A DNA stretch of 64,000 nt from Ichthyosporea sp. XGB-2017a (GCA_002811675.1 PDIM01000048.1:24657-88656); one strand, 5' to 3'. Counted from the first letter of the stretch, positions 10,572-23,778 are shown. Notes: generated from the letters alone by a model not told the origin. Translations and numbers: made by a program.

Positions 10572-12233
10572 CTATAGTGGAATGCGATTATCTTTCGCCC
10601 ATTTCTTCATAATTCGAATGACATACTCTACTTGAGGATTATTGGTATTTCTCAGCATCGATAATACTTCACGCAGAGTCTCCCGCGGCTCATGCCCAGC
10701 AATAATTTGCTGAAATATACCAATGCACGCACCCCTCTTCCCTTCCCAGTATTCAGGATTCGGATCAAGCCTTTCGAGAACATCGAAGGCCTTGGCGGAA
10801 TAGTAAAATTGACCCATTTTGTAGCAATCGTTGGACAACAGCTGAAGAAGACTGAACGACTCGCTTGAGGTTTCCATTTTCAAATATATCTCCCACGCAA
10901 GTCTTGGCTTCTTGTTCATGATGTAGCACCGAGCTAGACAGCATACGTAAGTGTATTCTGCTTTGATTTTTTCTGATTGTACCAATAGTAGGGCCTCTTC
11001 CGCTTCTTTGTAATCACCAACGGCTGTTTTTGCTTGTCCATAGTTGAAATTGAACGTATCATCGTTGTAGAAGTAACTTTTGATAGAACTCAAATAGACC
11101 AGAACGTCATCAAACTGTTTGAGTAAAAAAAAGCATGAAGCCATGCACTGTCGTCCTGGAATTGTATCGCACTCACTAGCCGAGCCCCCTACAAGTTGAA
11201 AATACTTTTGAGCCACTTTAAGATGCTCCACAGACTCCTGGTCCTGTCCCAATGCGGCATTAACAACCCCTTTAAGAATATACTCCTGGGGAGTATTTGG
11301 TTGGACATCCTTCAATAAATTATATGCTTCAATGATATCGTCCTGTTTCAAATAGTAAATTACGAGGTTCAGTCTCGCCTCTGGAATGACATCTACTAGG
11401 CCAGGAAAGACTTGAAGGGCTCCTTGTCCTCCTCTAAATACTACTAGATTGTGTTTAATTAAATCACTGCCAAACTCCAAACCCTGAGATGCCATTTCCA
11501 TCAATCCTTTTAATTCCACTTCGGCAGTTTTTCCATTATACAATTTAAAGTGGTTACAAGCTTTCAAATTGATAGCAATAGCACTATCCGGATAGTGCTG
11601 AAGGTAAACATTTAAAACTTCCTGAGATACGTCATAGTAGTCAAGCTTATAATAACACAACGCAACATAGACATTTAAAGCTAAGAATTCCCGATTCTCC
11701 AGAAGAAGCCTCTTGTAAATGTCTATTGCTTCTTGGTAGTGGCTTCGCAAATAGTGAATAGAAGCAAGACTCAGTTGGTCTTCAAGAACATCCTGAAGAT
11801 TTTGATGGTAGGTCATTAGCCTTTTTTCATCGCCAAACTTGTGAGATAAATGAAAAAGTAGTCTATTTTGAAGCTTCGTTTTTGGTGCCTTGTGAGCTGC
11901 TTTATCTGCATCTTCATACATACCCAAGAAGAAATAACAGCAACCTAACCATGTGTAAATTTCCGGATCACATTCAGAATTACTAGTCAGCTTCTTATAT
12001 TCATTAACGGCCTTTTGATATTCACCCAAATGAAAGGCGCAGTACGCAATCCACAGCGTTGCCTCTTCTGTAACTGTGCCAGAATTTCTTTTGAATTCAA
12101 GCAGAGTTGTGGCCCCTGCATAATCCCTAGCTTCCAGAAACTCTTCCAGCTTGGGGGCTTTTTTTTCCTTTTTGGCAGATACTGCCTTGCCGCCAGACCC
12201 AATATTGGCCGGCTTTGTTCTAGAGAGCATCAT
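10572..12233 (-). CDS. TTC26: intraflagellar transport protein 56 (TTC26, DYF-13)
   Basis: IFT56 is a TPR subunit of IFT-B that carries a subset of motility cargo into cilia. The 553-aa intronless frame is almost the same length as human TTC26 (554 aa). It begins [10 protein letters not shown], has a short basic N-terminus with [18 protein letters not shown], and continues as TPR helices to the end; the closing [20 protein letters not shown] matches the family's conserved C-terminus. Start chosen at the first of two tandem ATGs. A poly(A) signal lies 7 nt past the stop. It is divergent from the dynein light chain gene at 13269, also a ciliary transport component. High confidence, from overall family recognition. 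Confidence 0.93.
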   Translation of the reverse strand: MMLSRTKPANIGSGGKAVSAKKEKKAPKLEEFLEARDYAGATTLLEFKRNSGTVTEEATLWIAYCAFHLGEYQKAVNEYKKLTSNSECDPEIYTWLGCCYFFLGMYEDADKAAHKAPKTKLQNRLLFHLSHKFGDEKRLMTYHQNLQDVLEDQLSLASIHYLRSHYQEAIDIYKRLLLENREFLALNVYVALCYYKLDYYDVSQEVLNVYLQHYPDSAIAINLKACNHFKLYNGKTAEVELKGLMEMASQGLEFGSDLIKHNLVVFRGGQGALQVFPGLVDVIPEARLNLVIYYLKQDDIIEAYNLLKDVQPNTPQEYILKGVVNAALGQDQESVEHLKVAQKYFQLVGGSASECDTIPGRQCMASCFFLLKQFDDVLVYLSSIKSYFYNDDTFNFNYGQAKTAVGDYKEAEEALLLVQSEKIKAEYTYVCCLARCYIMNKKPRLAWEIYLKMETSSESFSLLQLLSNDCYKMGQFYYSAKAFDVLERLDPNPEYWEGKRGACIGIFQQIIAGHEPRETLREVLSMLRNTNNPQVEYVIRIMKKWAKDNRIPL

Positions 12234-13268
12234 CTTGAAAGGATTAAATAGTTTAGAGAAGGATAATAAGATCTAAAGTTATTGCTATTAATTAATCTTT
12301 TCTAAGCAAAGAAACAACCAAAAAAGTCCGGGAGAGTAGCTGCTGATTTCATTCAACTCTGGCCAATGCAGGGGAATGTTCATTATTATAATTTACAGTC
12401 CCCAAAAATTTGAGGCCTAGGCTGAGGCCCGTTTTCTCTTTGACTCTTCTTCTGGAATGGAAGGTTTCAAAGAGGTTCACACTGCTGTAGCTCTAGACAG
12501 TAGCTGACTCCAGGCTCATGCCGAGTACTCACCCCGTGGACCACGCGTCCACACCGTGCCAAGGTTGATGGTCTATGAACGGGGCTGGGACGGTCTTTTT
12601 AGCGGACATTCCTTCGCCGAGTATATTATGATTTATGCGTTATTCCAGTGTATGAGGTTAGGGTTAAAATATGTTATGTATAGAAACCTCCATAGTGCCA
12701 GGATGGCGGGTAAGGGAGCCAATCAGAGGGCAGCATTTCCAATCCGTTGCTAAGCTATGTATATCTAGAGCAAAAAAAGCCTCTGTGCCCTATCTATGGA
12801 ATGCAAGAGTCGGCAAGAGTATAGTGAATAGGCTATAGAGTGTAGACTGTACTAGACTATAGAGTGTAGTCCATGGACATGACGAATGAAATGACCCGCG
12901 GGCTGCGGCACTCGGCAGACCATGAGCATGGCCCGCTGACCACCGACCACCGTTCTCATCGTGAGTTGTGACTTGTGACTTGTGAGCCCTATGTGATACG
13001 TCACTCGCTATAAGGGCTACAGCAGTCAGGTCTGAACTCTGAAGTAAAGCGCGGCGAAGAGAAATGGACTGTGGTTTATAATCTCTAAATCTGAATAGTG
13101 GCTTTGAAGAAAATATAAAAGAGACTCAAAAAGCCTGACCTTTGCCGTATACTCTCACATCTTGCTTGAAATGAGTGCGACAAATCTGGGCATAATTTAA
13201 TCCACCTCAGAGACAAGTATAACACAAACAATATCGACTTACTTTCTTTTATTGCATCTACAGAAATT
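12234..13268. promoter_or_regulatory. shared divergent promoter region of IFT56 and DYNLT2B
   Basis: About 1 kb with no supportable frame. It contains TTAGGGTTAAA (12658), GTTGCTA resembling an RFX X-box half site (12746-12752), a CCAGGATGGCGG box (about 12700) and direct repeats of a tatagagtgtag motif (12830-12870). Roles are inferred. Confidence 0.45.
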
Positions 13269-13679
13269 ATGACGGACTTGGAACCAGAACAAGAAGTGGA
13301 AGCTTCTGTTCTTCTTAAGGATACACCAAATTCTTATATCATAAGACCTAACTACAAGAACAAGTTTAAGCCTAGAGAAGTTAAGACAATTATTCGCGAA
13401 TATCTAGCTGAAAAGCTAACAGATTATGTATACAATGCGGATGAAATTGCTCAGATGACTAAAGACATTACTGACGACCTAAGGGAAAAGTTGGAAGATA
13501 TGAATGTAGATCGGTACAAGTACGTTGTGCAGGTTGTTATCGGCGAACGGAGGGGGGAAGGCGTCAAAATGGGTGTGCGATGCTTTTGGGATTCCGACAC
13601 TGATAACTGTGCAAAAGAAATATTTACTAACGATTCAATCTTTTGTGTAGCCGCAGTATTTGGAGTCTTCTTTTATTGA
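13269..13679 (+). CDS. DYNLT2B: Tctex-type dynein light chain (DYNLT2B/TCTEX1D2-like)
   Basis: A light chain of cytoplasmic dynein-2, the motor for retrograde intraflagellar transport. The 136-aa intronless frame has the Tctex1 fold signatures: NSYIIRPNYKNKFKPREVKTII at the front, LAEKLTDYVYNADE, then YKYVVQVVIGERRGEGVKMGVRCFWDSDTDN, ending in FCVAAVFGVFFY. The length fits human DYNLT2B (142 aa). The frame converges with the MAGUK gene, whose stop is only 11 nt away. Its likely poly(A) signal (AATAAA, 13807-13812) lies inside the antisense MAGUK coding exon. High confidence for family, good for subtype. Confidence 0.9.
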   Translation: MTDLEPEQEVEASVLLKDTPNSYIIRPNYKNKFKPREVKTIIREYLAEKLTDYVYNADEIAQMTKDITDDLREKLEDMNVDRYKYVVQVVIGERRGEGVKMGVRCFWDSDTDNCAKEIFTNDSIFCVAAVFGVFFY

Positions 13680-13690
13680 GTAAAAGCCCA

Positions 13691-15968
13691 TCACGTACCA
13701 CCAACAGGGACAGGAGATTTGACTACAGCAACATACTCAGACTCCTCTTCAGCCCCCTCTAAAAACAGAATAATACTCTCTATGAGGGACTCAACATCAT
13801 TATTTAAATAAAATACCTTATCTATGGCATATTCAAGTTCACTTTCAACTTGATTAGCAAGATCATAATCATGCAGTCCAATGTTATAATAATCCCCAAG
13901 CTCGACGTTATCATCGGTAAGAGTGTTGTTAAGTTTTTCTTTCAGCTTTGAAACGTTTCCATCTGCATGAGCATGGGCCATTTTGCTACTCAAGTGCTCT
14001 TCTGACACAACATTGTCAATTGATATATCGTCTATTTCGGGGTCCAAGCTTTTACAAGAGGTCCTTGAGGAAGTACCTCCGGCTTCACAATTTTCCACCG
14101 TTGGCAGCAACATAATTACAATTGGATCTAGTCCTTCCAAGCACATGGTTTTTAAAGCCTTTGGGTGACCATCCACAATGACTCTCTTCACTTCACCCGA
14201 CTTCGGTGCACTCAACGATCGAATACTTTCAACAGTTACGCCATACAGATGATTCTCGTACTGGCCCACCTCAGCAAATTCCCCTTGCTCCATCATTTCA
14301 CTAAATTGAGCTTTAGATTCGTAATAAAAGTCTACACCATCCTTTTCGTTCTTGCTCTTGGGCCGTGTAGTAAAAGGCACTGGAGTACAGAAATCAGAAG
14401 AATAGAGCCCTAACGCTACTTCTACAACCATGTCAGCGGCTGCGCCGAGGACAAAAAGAGGTCTCACATACTTTGGAAATACATTTTCTTTTTGACAAAT
14501 GTACTGATAGCCGAGCCAATGGCTATCTTCTCCGGCAAAACGAAGATCAGAAAGAGTTCTCTGTCTCATGGTGGGCGTATGGGGTACAAGAATGGAAGTA
14601 GGTTCTTTGCCCTTTCCGGAATCTTCCTTTTCGATGTGCTCTAAAGTAACTTTGTTCTTTACAGCTCTCCTAAACTCTATAGATCTAGATCTCTTAAATC
14701 CTTCAAACTGAGGAACATCATCAGCATTTAAAAGGCCAGTCTGAATAAAAAGGTCTACGGATGGCTCAAATTTAACATGAAGCCCCTTTTCATTAGAATT
14801 ATTTCTCATTTGAGTAGAACTTGGAATAAACCCTCGTTTGCCAACATTCCATCCTGTGGTTTTATCTTCAATCACCTTCGCTATCCACCAGAGTTGATAT
14901 GTAGAGTCATCTATTATATCGATAATAGCCCCTTTAGCAAATCGTAGGGCTCCTTCATAATTCGGCGTATCTGGATCACCGTCTTGTCTTGAGTAATCAA
15001 CCACAGCCCTTACACGAAACAAATGTTCTTTTTTTGAAATGCTTTGGTTTTTCTTCATATTCGAAACGAAGTTAGAAAATCCCTTTTTGTTAGAAACCAC
15101 GCCCAGAGCAATATTTCCAGACGAATTAATCAGCATACCAGCTGTGTCTTCGTAAGACATGCCGTACAAACTTAAGCCGTTGATAGTAAGCAATTCATCA
15201 CCCACCTACCCACATAGAATGAGCGTCAGTAACACAGAATATAAACAATTTGAGCTAATACAGCAGAGAAACACTGCTCAAAGAAGCTGGAAAGAACTCA
15301 CCTTCAATCTGCCGTCCTGGTAGGCAAGCCCACCCTGACTTATTCTACTAATAAAAATTCCAGTAGGAAGTATGCGGTCATCAGAAGTCGCAGCAATCAC
15401 ATTGGCCTTTTTTCTCCCAACAATGTTAAATCCCAAATCTTTGCTTTTGGACTTGTCAAGAACAATAATTCTAATTTCACTCGCAGCAACATCTTCCACT
15501 ACCGCATTACCAACAACAGTCACTCTCTTTCCGTTTTGGGCAGTTAAACTTGAACCCGAAACCTGAGCACTGGCTCGTCGTTCCGCCCCATAAGTACTAG
15601 CGCGACGAGTAGAAATCCTCGATCCAACTGCACCACTATCAGGAGCAGCAGCTACAGTTTCCGGCATCCCCACGCCCGAGCTTCCATAATAGCTACCGAA
15701 AAATTCTTTTCTCATACAAAAGTTATCGTATACTTCAGCAATGTGCTGGAACGCTTGCGCATTAACAACTCGATCCAAATCAGACAAGGTTTTCAAGACG
15801 TCTTCCTCCACGCAGTCTTTCAGTCTTTCCTTTTCATCTCTCAATTTGTACACCAAATCACCTAGTTTGGAAACATCTAATGAGCCATAAACTCCTCTTA
15901 GTTTCGAGAAAGGCAATACTAAAGTAGTTACACAAACCACTGCACTTACCGTCCTTTACAGTTGTCAT
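13691..15968 (-). CDS. p55/MPP-type MAGUK scaffold (L27-PDZ-SH3-GuK)
   Basis: MAGUKs organise membrane-associated signalling and polarity complexes. Main exons are 13691-15205 and 15302 up to about 15918, with a clear 96-nt intron (15206-15301) inside the PDZ: ...YQDGRLK joins VGDELLTINGLS. Domain order, in a 716-aa model: L27-like helices (18-75), PDZ with LGFNIVGRKK (154-245), SH3 (274-350), guanylate kinase-like domain (456-590), and an acidic C-terminal extension ending PVGGT. The GuK P-loop is degenerate (VLGAAADMV), so no kinase activity is expected. The first exon (15950-15968, MTTVKD) joins through either a 31-nt intron (15919-15949) or a 55-nt one (15895-15949); both keep frame. Poly(A) signal at 13672-13677 is inside the neighbour's last codons. 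Confidence 0.88.
15919..15949 (-). other. candidate 31-nt intron in the MAGUK gene
   Basis: Minus-strand sequence begins GTAAGTGCAG and ends ACTACTTTAG, with a branch-like TAACTAC. Excision keeps frame (MTTVKD-V-LPFSK). A 55-nt version using the AG at 15895-15896 also keeps frame, so the acceptor is not settled. Confidence 0.45.
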
Positions 15969-16347
15969 TCTTAATTAACTCTCAGGTTGATCACTAAAAG
16001 AATTTAAATACACAGTATCAGTCTCTCTTGAAGTAGTGCTTGTTCTGGTAACACAGATTGAGATTCACAGCATAGGTCAATATCTGTGTCTGTCTATGCT
16101 GGCAGTATTCCTGATATCCACCCTGTTTGCTGGTCTCCCCCTGCCCTCTCATTGGAATAAGAATAAAAGCCAGTGAGGCTGTACCAAGGGGTATGCCAAT
16201 TGCCAAGGTGAGAGATCCAGATGCATGCATGAGAGCCACAAACCCTAACCCCTCTAATAAATATACGTACTGTACTTTGTTGAATGAATTACGACTCCAG
16301 GCTGTTTGTTTGTGTTCGATAATTTGGTGATTGAGATTTCAACGAAT
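15969..16347. promoter_or_regulatory. divergent promoter of MAGUK and TraB-domain genes
   Basis: 378 nt with an AAACCCTAACCCCT box at 16240-16252 and TA-rich sequence upstream of the TraB ATG. No gene seen. Confidence 0.45.
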
Positions 16348-17512
16348 ATGTCTTCTGCTGTGGATAATTTAGCGTCAAAAAAATCATCTAATCATAAAGG
16401 TCTTCCCGAAAGCGTTACCCAACTTGTGGGGCGTGATGGCTCAGAGGTGTATATTGTAAGTGTTTGCCATGTGAGTAAATCAAGTTGTGAAGATGTGCAG
16501 AAGACTATGGAGTTGGTGAAACCTCATTGTGTTGTGCTGGAGCTTTGCAAAAGTAGAAAAGCTATCCTCACACAGAAATTAGCTGTACCAGATGGGGATG
16601 TGGGCATGAGCATGTCCGCTATTGTAAGCGCTGCCCAAAGTGTAAGTGTTCGTCGCGTTATTTGTACAATACACTTGTATGGAATGATTGTATTAACACT
16701 GTGCGTCTGCCATTGGCCGGTAGGGAGGTGGTGCTGGCCTAGGAATCTTACTTTTAACAACTCTAGTGAACAAGTGCGGAGCAAAAATGAAGATATCGCA
16801 AGGGCAAGAGCAGCAAGAAGGCTTGCGCTCTGCTGTAAAGCAGAACGAAGCATTTTTAAAGACCTGGGAGGAAGCCGGAAAGCCACCTGTTAAAGAATAC
16901 AATCCTGAACAGGGTGGGGCCCCTTACTGTCCAGTCCTTCTGGGTGATAGGGACATGATGACTACCATTCTTCGCGCATATCGCCATTTACCATTGTTGC
17001 GAAAGATCAGACTCTTTTTTGAGTTGGTTTTTAGTTTTGGGGAAGAAATTACGGAAGAAGACATAGATTTCATTCAGAGCCAGGATGGCTTGGATGAAGC
17101 ATTATCGCTTCTGACAAAGAAGTATCCAGAGCTGGTTAAATACTTAATCGAGGAGCGTGATCAGTATCTTACAAAGTCTATCAAGTCTGTCGCCAAAGGA
17201 GAGTTTTATAAAGGTTTGATATCTTCATGCAGTCCGCAAATTGAACGCGGCTCCAATTGCCTTGTGCTGCCCAGGGCTCCTAGTTTCAAAACGTCATCTT
17301 CAACAGGAAAGCCTGTTCGAGTTGTCGCAGTCATTGGTGCAGGGCATGTAAGGGGAATTGTTGAGGAATGGGAGAAGGAGCAGCCACCTTTTGATGAATT
17401 GGAAACGATACCTTTAGGCACGCGCCAAAGATACTCTGTAGTTTACACTGCGGCAAAGTGGATAACTATTGGCTTTATCGCATATCGATGCTTTCGGCGG
17501 TTTGCAAAGTAG
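16348..17512 (+). CDS. TRABD: TraB-domain protein (TRABD-like)
   Basis: TraB/Tiki-type domain protein; animal and plant members sit on the mitochondrial outer membrane or ER. Two exons, 16348-16641 and 16724-17512, with an 82-nt GTAAGT...CGGTAG intron, give 360 aa. Conserved blocks: EVYIVSVCHVSKSSCEDV near residue 32, VVLELCKSR, the Gly/Leu-rich GGGAGLGILLL after the splice, GDRDMMTTILRAYRHLP, and GAGHVRGIVEEW close to the end. The paired His residues (VCHVSKSS and GAGHVRGI) are the family's presumed metal or active-site positions. The C-terminus WITIGFIAYRCFRRFAK is a likely single tail-anchor membrane segment followed by basic residues. Start taken at MSSAVDN, the first ATG in frame with the conserved block. 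It converges with the epimerase gene 92 nt away. Confidence 0.9.
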
Positions 17513-17604
17513 GTTTACTTACTAAATTAACTGAAAGAATATCCGAGAAACAATACATCGATGTTTATTGACTCCGTAAATAGACTTTAGATCGATTCTT
17601 TCGC

Positions 17605-18594
17605 TTAACTACGAATTGTCAAGGTTTGTGAGCCCTGCCAGCTTTGTTGTGGCCCCAAAACCACTCTCTTGCTAACATATCCTGGCTCAACACAAACCAT
17701 GAATGGGTATTCTTCGTCTCCAAAATCTCCCATTTTCTTGGCATTTTCTACCCATGGGTTACACTAGAGTCCGATTGGTGCGCACACAACCCCCCCCCCC
17801 ACAAAACAGAAATAAAAAAGCAAATGGGTGTTAAAAAGGACCAAGTAGTCACTGTCAAACTTAAGCAAAATTTGACGATCAATTCACTTACCTGTATCGG
17901 GAAAGTTGGTCATTTGCACAACAACAGTGTCACCCCCGACAGTATTTGTTACAACACATTCATTCTGGGTACCGATGTACATACGATCCGTATACCCTTG
18001 GATAAGGGCAACTTCATTTTCTTCCTTCTTACGGGCCCCTCCATCTGCCTTGTCCACATACTCACACCCCGTGAAACCCGTAACTCCCACTTCTTTAACA
18101 TCATCAACCTTAAGATAAGTGTGCAATAAAGATGTAAAATCGAATTCAACCTCACCAATATTGTCCACAATAAATTCTTGTGAAAAACTGTCATCCTTTA
18201 AGGTAATGATGCAAATGAGTTTGACTTGAAAGGGCCACATTTTCCTAGATTCTTCTGTATCTGTCATTGTAAATATGGCACTTGCTACATCGTCGCCTTT
18301 CCGCGTAGCCGATTCACTAAACTCCCACATAGTGATTCTGGCAAATCCGTGCTGGGGACCCAAATCCCAAGGTCCAAAATTGGGAAAAACCATTGGTATT
18401 CCTCCACGAATTGCTTTTTTGTTGTCAAACAGACTCTTTGAGCTAACAAAGAGCCTTTCTTTCCCCTTGCATTTCCAAGAAGTAACAGTGCAACCCCAAA
18501 GATTCACTGTGCATTCTGCATCACCAACGGAGAACTTTACGTTGCGTTGCTTACTTTCCCCCTCCCCTTCCTCCGAATAAGTAATACTCACCAT
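17605..18594 (-). pseudogene. glucose-6-phosphate 1-epimerase, frame broken at exon 2 (lesion or assembly error)
   Basis: Aldose-1-epimerase superfamily, YMR099C/YeaD branch, which interconverts alpha and beta anomers of glucose 6-phosphate in the cytosol. Exon 1 (17892-18594) encodes about 234 aa with IRGGIPMVFPNFGP, PQHGFAR, the LLHTYLKV block and ending NFPDT. Exon 2 (17605-17763) encodes NPWVENAKKMGDFGDEEYPFMVCVEPGYV and ends SQTLTIRS. The donor leaves phase 1, and the exon-2 AG leads into TG-TAA, an immediate stop. The family has V-W-N-P-W here, and inserting two bases at the Trp codon would restore it, so I read a 2-nt deletion. Skipping to the AG at about 17749 keeps frame but loses the NPW motif. 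Family call is sure; whether the gene is dead, mis-assembled or spliced otherwise is open. Confidence 0.8.
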
Positions 18595-20800
<2,206 letters not shown>

Positions 20801-20813
20801 AATGCTTAGTACA

Positions 20814-20819
20814 AATAAA
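20814..20819 (+). terminator. SRP54 poly(A) signal
   Basis: AATAAA 14 nt after the SRP54 stop codon. Confidence 0.6.
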
Positions 20820-20867
20820 GGTATTCTTGGGAGCGTGCGCAGTCTCAATAATAAAAACTCGATACAT

Positions 20868-21299
20868 TTATGTGCATCTTCTTTTCTTCCATTGTAAATG
20901 CCACTGGCGTTTCTTCCAAATTGATCCGTGCCACCCCACCCTGTAAGCGGGGCATCGGTCCAAATGCAACGGATCTTTTGTAATTACTTTTGTAATTGCA
21001 CACCCGTTTCTTTCCTTTAACCATGGTATCCATTTCAGTAACTCGTTTCTTATCTCTTCCGCAACCACGAATCTCCTTTCCAACCGTTCTCGCTGGTCAG
21101 TTTTGCTAATAACCTGTACACACTGGGCATCCTTCTTCTCAAATCTCGCATCGCAATCATAGCAGTCTGCATCTGTCTAACCACCTTCGCTCAAATAAAA
21201 TTTACCTTCAATGTTTTTTGATTTGCACTTTGGGCTGAAGTTTTATCGTCATTGAAGTTCTGTGCAAGACAAGACCTAACTGAGGAGCTGGAGGGGGGG
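20868..21299 (-). CDS. uncertain small gene, frame continuous only with a very short intron
   Basis: Not recognised. On the minus strand a coding-like frame ends ...SANQKTLK at 21206. Removing 29 nt (21177-21205, GTAAATTT...GGTTAG) continues it as TDADCYDCDARFEKKDAQC and onward through RNELLKWIPWLKERNG to a stop at 20868. A second possible 29-nt excision (GTGTGC...AAAAG, around 20970-21000) would instead lead to a tail ending EEKKMHINVSSFYY. No good start codon or poly(A) signal is visible, and the far 5' part looks like promoter sequence. The boundaries are a guess, and the stretch may be non-coding. Confidence 0.22.
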
Positions 21300-21663
21300 T
21301 GTACTACAGTCGCGGGAGGATATTGACATGAGGAGGATCTATAACTGGTGATGATGGACCTGCATGATGATATGATCATGGCGGCCGGGATTGCGGGGGT
21401 GGTGATCATGTGCATGGGGCGGCTATGTCTAGGGGAAGGGTTATAGAAGGGATGGGGTATAGAGTGATGGGATAGTCCGTGAGTCATTATAGTAATATCC
21501 ATAATGAAAACCTGCCTTTATAATACCCCGGTTATAACCAGGCACTGCTCTAGATACCAACGCCAACACAACACTTAAAGTAAGATTTGGAATTGAAGGA
21601 ATCTACCACCACAGACCATTCGTATATATCTATATTTCATAGCAACAACTTGAGTATTTGAGA
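21300..21663. promoter_or_regulatory. UQCRH upstream region
   Basis: Contains ATGATCAT (21372) and a nearby TGATCATG (21403) beside GGCGGCCGGG, then AT-rich sequence up to the UQCRH start. No gene seen. Confidence 0.4.
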
Positions 21664-22201
21664 ATGACTTTCGAAAACAAGGATCCCGTTGAAGAAGTTG
21701 AGGAGGAAGAAGAGGAGGATCCCGAAGATCACATGCCCGAAGTTATGGAAAACTGTGGGGAATCCCATCACTGCATAGGATTGAAAGGTAGGTGCTTCTT
21801 CTTAAGCAAGAGTGGAAAAAGGGGGAGCTGTTATTGAGTGGTGCCTGGGAAGGGGGAAATGGGGTGCAGTACCGCCGAGGGACAAATGGAAGGGATCTTT
21901 ATTATTCATCGTGTATACTAATTACTTAATTACCTTTATATTGCTTGGATGTGCTACTGGTATTGTGAATAACAGAGGAACTTGCACGCTGTACAGAGAG
22001 GGTTGAAGGAAAGCCCGGTACTGCAGAGACCTGTGAACAAGAACTGATAGATTTTCTTCATTGTGTAGATCATTGTGTAAGTATTGGAAAGTACTGTGCA
22101 AGGAAATTGCCAAAATGAACATTCAATTTTGACTCACCTTCATGGATTTGCTTTTTTTTTTGCTTTAGGCTGCAAACAAGATCTTTGAAAAATTGGTTTA
22201 A
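21664..22201 (+). CDS. UQCRH: cytochrome bc1 complex hinge protein
   Basis: Acidic hinge subunit of respiratory complex III in the mitochondrial intermembrane space, associated with cytochrome c1. Three exons: 21664-21787, 21976-22076 and 22169-22201, with introns of 188 and 92 nt and phases 1 and 0. The 85-aa product has the family layout: acidic N-terminus (VEEVEEEEEEDPEDH), then paired cysteines in MENCGESHHC, LARCTERV, AETCEQELIDFLHCVDHC, ending AANKIFEKLV, close to the human VAHKLFNNLK. The gene is too broken up to appear as one open frame, and every junction keeps frame. Poly(A) signal candidate AATAAA at 22466. It is tandem with COA7, another respiratory gene. Confidence 0.93.
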
Positions 22202-22980
22202 ATGGGGCAAGCAGACATGTGTGAGGAATGCAAAGGGCGAGGAAATGTTTTGGGAAATACGGTTGAGTAATCGTGTACGCCCTAGTGCTCTGTCTTCGGA
22301 TGTGTAAAACTGTGTGGTGGTTTTGTACAGTGCTCCCTCGGCGGCTGGAGAGATCTCGAATGGAAATGGGAGCCGCGAGGGCGCTTAGCAATTATATGGG
22401 AATAAGAAAATAGAGTTACAGTATTGTGCACGGTATCAGTGAGTGTAATTTAAACGGGCATGATCAATAAATCTATGTTCGAAGAATTCCGAAACAAAAC
22501 AAAGTGTGGAGTTGTTTTGTTCTTTATTTGTTTTGACTTCTTATTTACTTAGACTGTGAAGGTATTGAGCGCAAATGTTGTAAAGCTTTGCTACTCACTG
22601 CAAAAACACTAGAGTCCTGTCCATTCAGTGGGAGCCCTCACACTTCCAGGAAGCAAAAGAAATTGCTGGCAGTGGCTTCCTAAAGACCTCCTCGCCTTCG
22701 GAGAGTGACTGCGTGACCGTGTGCCATTTATGAAAGGTGTTGGCTCAGTAATTTGTAACTAGGATCTACTCAAGATCCTCTTCAAGAACCAAGGCCCGTA
22801 CATGAGTGAAGAAAGAAGGGTGCTTGGAAGACCTAAACCCTGCAAAGGGCCTCGCCTAATATTTAGTCATTATTTGGACAAGTTAGGTCGCCGGTCGGGT
22901 CTCGCTTGTTCCATTCTTGTGAAAATCTACCGGAGCGTTTCAAGAAAGAGATTCGGTAGTTCTTCCCTAGTCTTTTGAAA
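22202..22980. other. UQCRH 3' region and COA7 promoter
   Basis: Holds an AATAAA (22466-22471) probably used by UQCRH, then about 500 nt of mixed sequence before COA7. No gene seen. Confidence 0.5.
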
Positions 22981-23778
22981 ATGGGTAAAGAGGGGAAGCA
23001 GGAAGACGTTGATCAATTGAGGGCTGAGTACTTTGCTGGCCTTAAGCGCGAGTACGAAAATGAATGCTATTCACTGAATAAAGCCTCAGGTAAGCAGTAC
23101 TTGTCGGATTAGTGTCATTCAAAATTGATTGTTAATACGCCAGATCCATTCTCAATTTGTATTAGGATGCAATCAACTCGGGGAGTTTATAATGCAAATG
23201 GAAAAGGATTTTCCAACAGCAGCTAAGCATTTTCGTCGTGGCTGTGAGAAGTTTTCACAAGGTACTGGAAAGCCTTGCTTCAACCTTGGTAGCCTGTACA
23301 TGGCTGGGAATGGTAAGTGCTTTGCTCTGGAAGAATGTTTGAAGATTTGATAAATCTAACAGATATGGTGTTGTTTGTAACAGGTGTTGAAAGAAATGAG
23401 AAGCGGGCATACGAGTACTTTAAGCAGGGCTGCGACAAGAACGACATGGATGCGTGCAATAATGTCGGAATGGGTCTTTGGAAGGGAAGGGGTGTGGACA
23501 AGAATGTAGAAGAGGCAATCAAGTTCTTTGAACTGGGGTGTAGGAAGAAGTATGCTCTGTCTTGCTTTAATTTATCAATATTATACCTAGTGGCAGATGG
23601 TGTTCCCAAAGATATGCCAAAGGCGGTTCAGTATTCAGAGAAGGCATGTGATTTGGGATTCGTTGCTGGTTGCGTGAACGCTCATGTTGCTTATAAGAAT
23701 GGGGATGGAGTGGAAAAAAATGCAGAAAAGGCTGCAGAACTAAAAAAAATAGCGGAAGAGATACACGCTTCAAGTTAA
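22981..23778 (+). CDS. COA7: cytochrome c oxidase assembly factor 7 (Sel1 repeats)
   Basis: COA7 is an intermembrane-space Sel1-repeat protein needed for respiratory complex assembly. Three exons, 22981-23089, 23166-23312 and 23384-23778, with 76- and 71-nt introns, all phase 1, give 216 aa (human 231). The repeats carry regularly spaced cysteine pairs: CEKFSQGTGKPC, CDKNDMDAC, CRKKYALSC, CDLGFVAGC, each within a Sel1 helix pair. Conserved blocks include KPCFNLGSLYMAGNG, SCFNLSILYL, GVPKDMPKAVQYSEKACDLG and NGDGVEKNAEKA. No cleavable presequence, as expected for a Mia40-imported protein. Start is the first ATG, MGKEGKQE. Secure family call. Confidence 0.93.
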
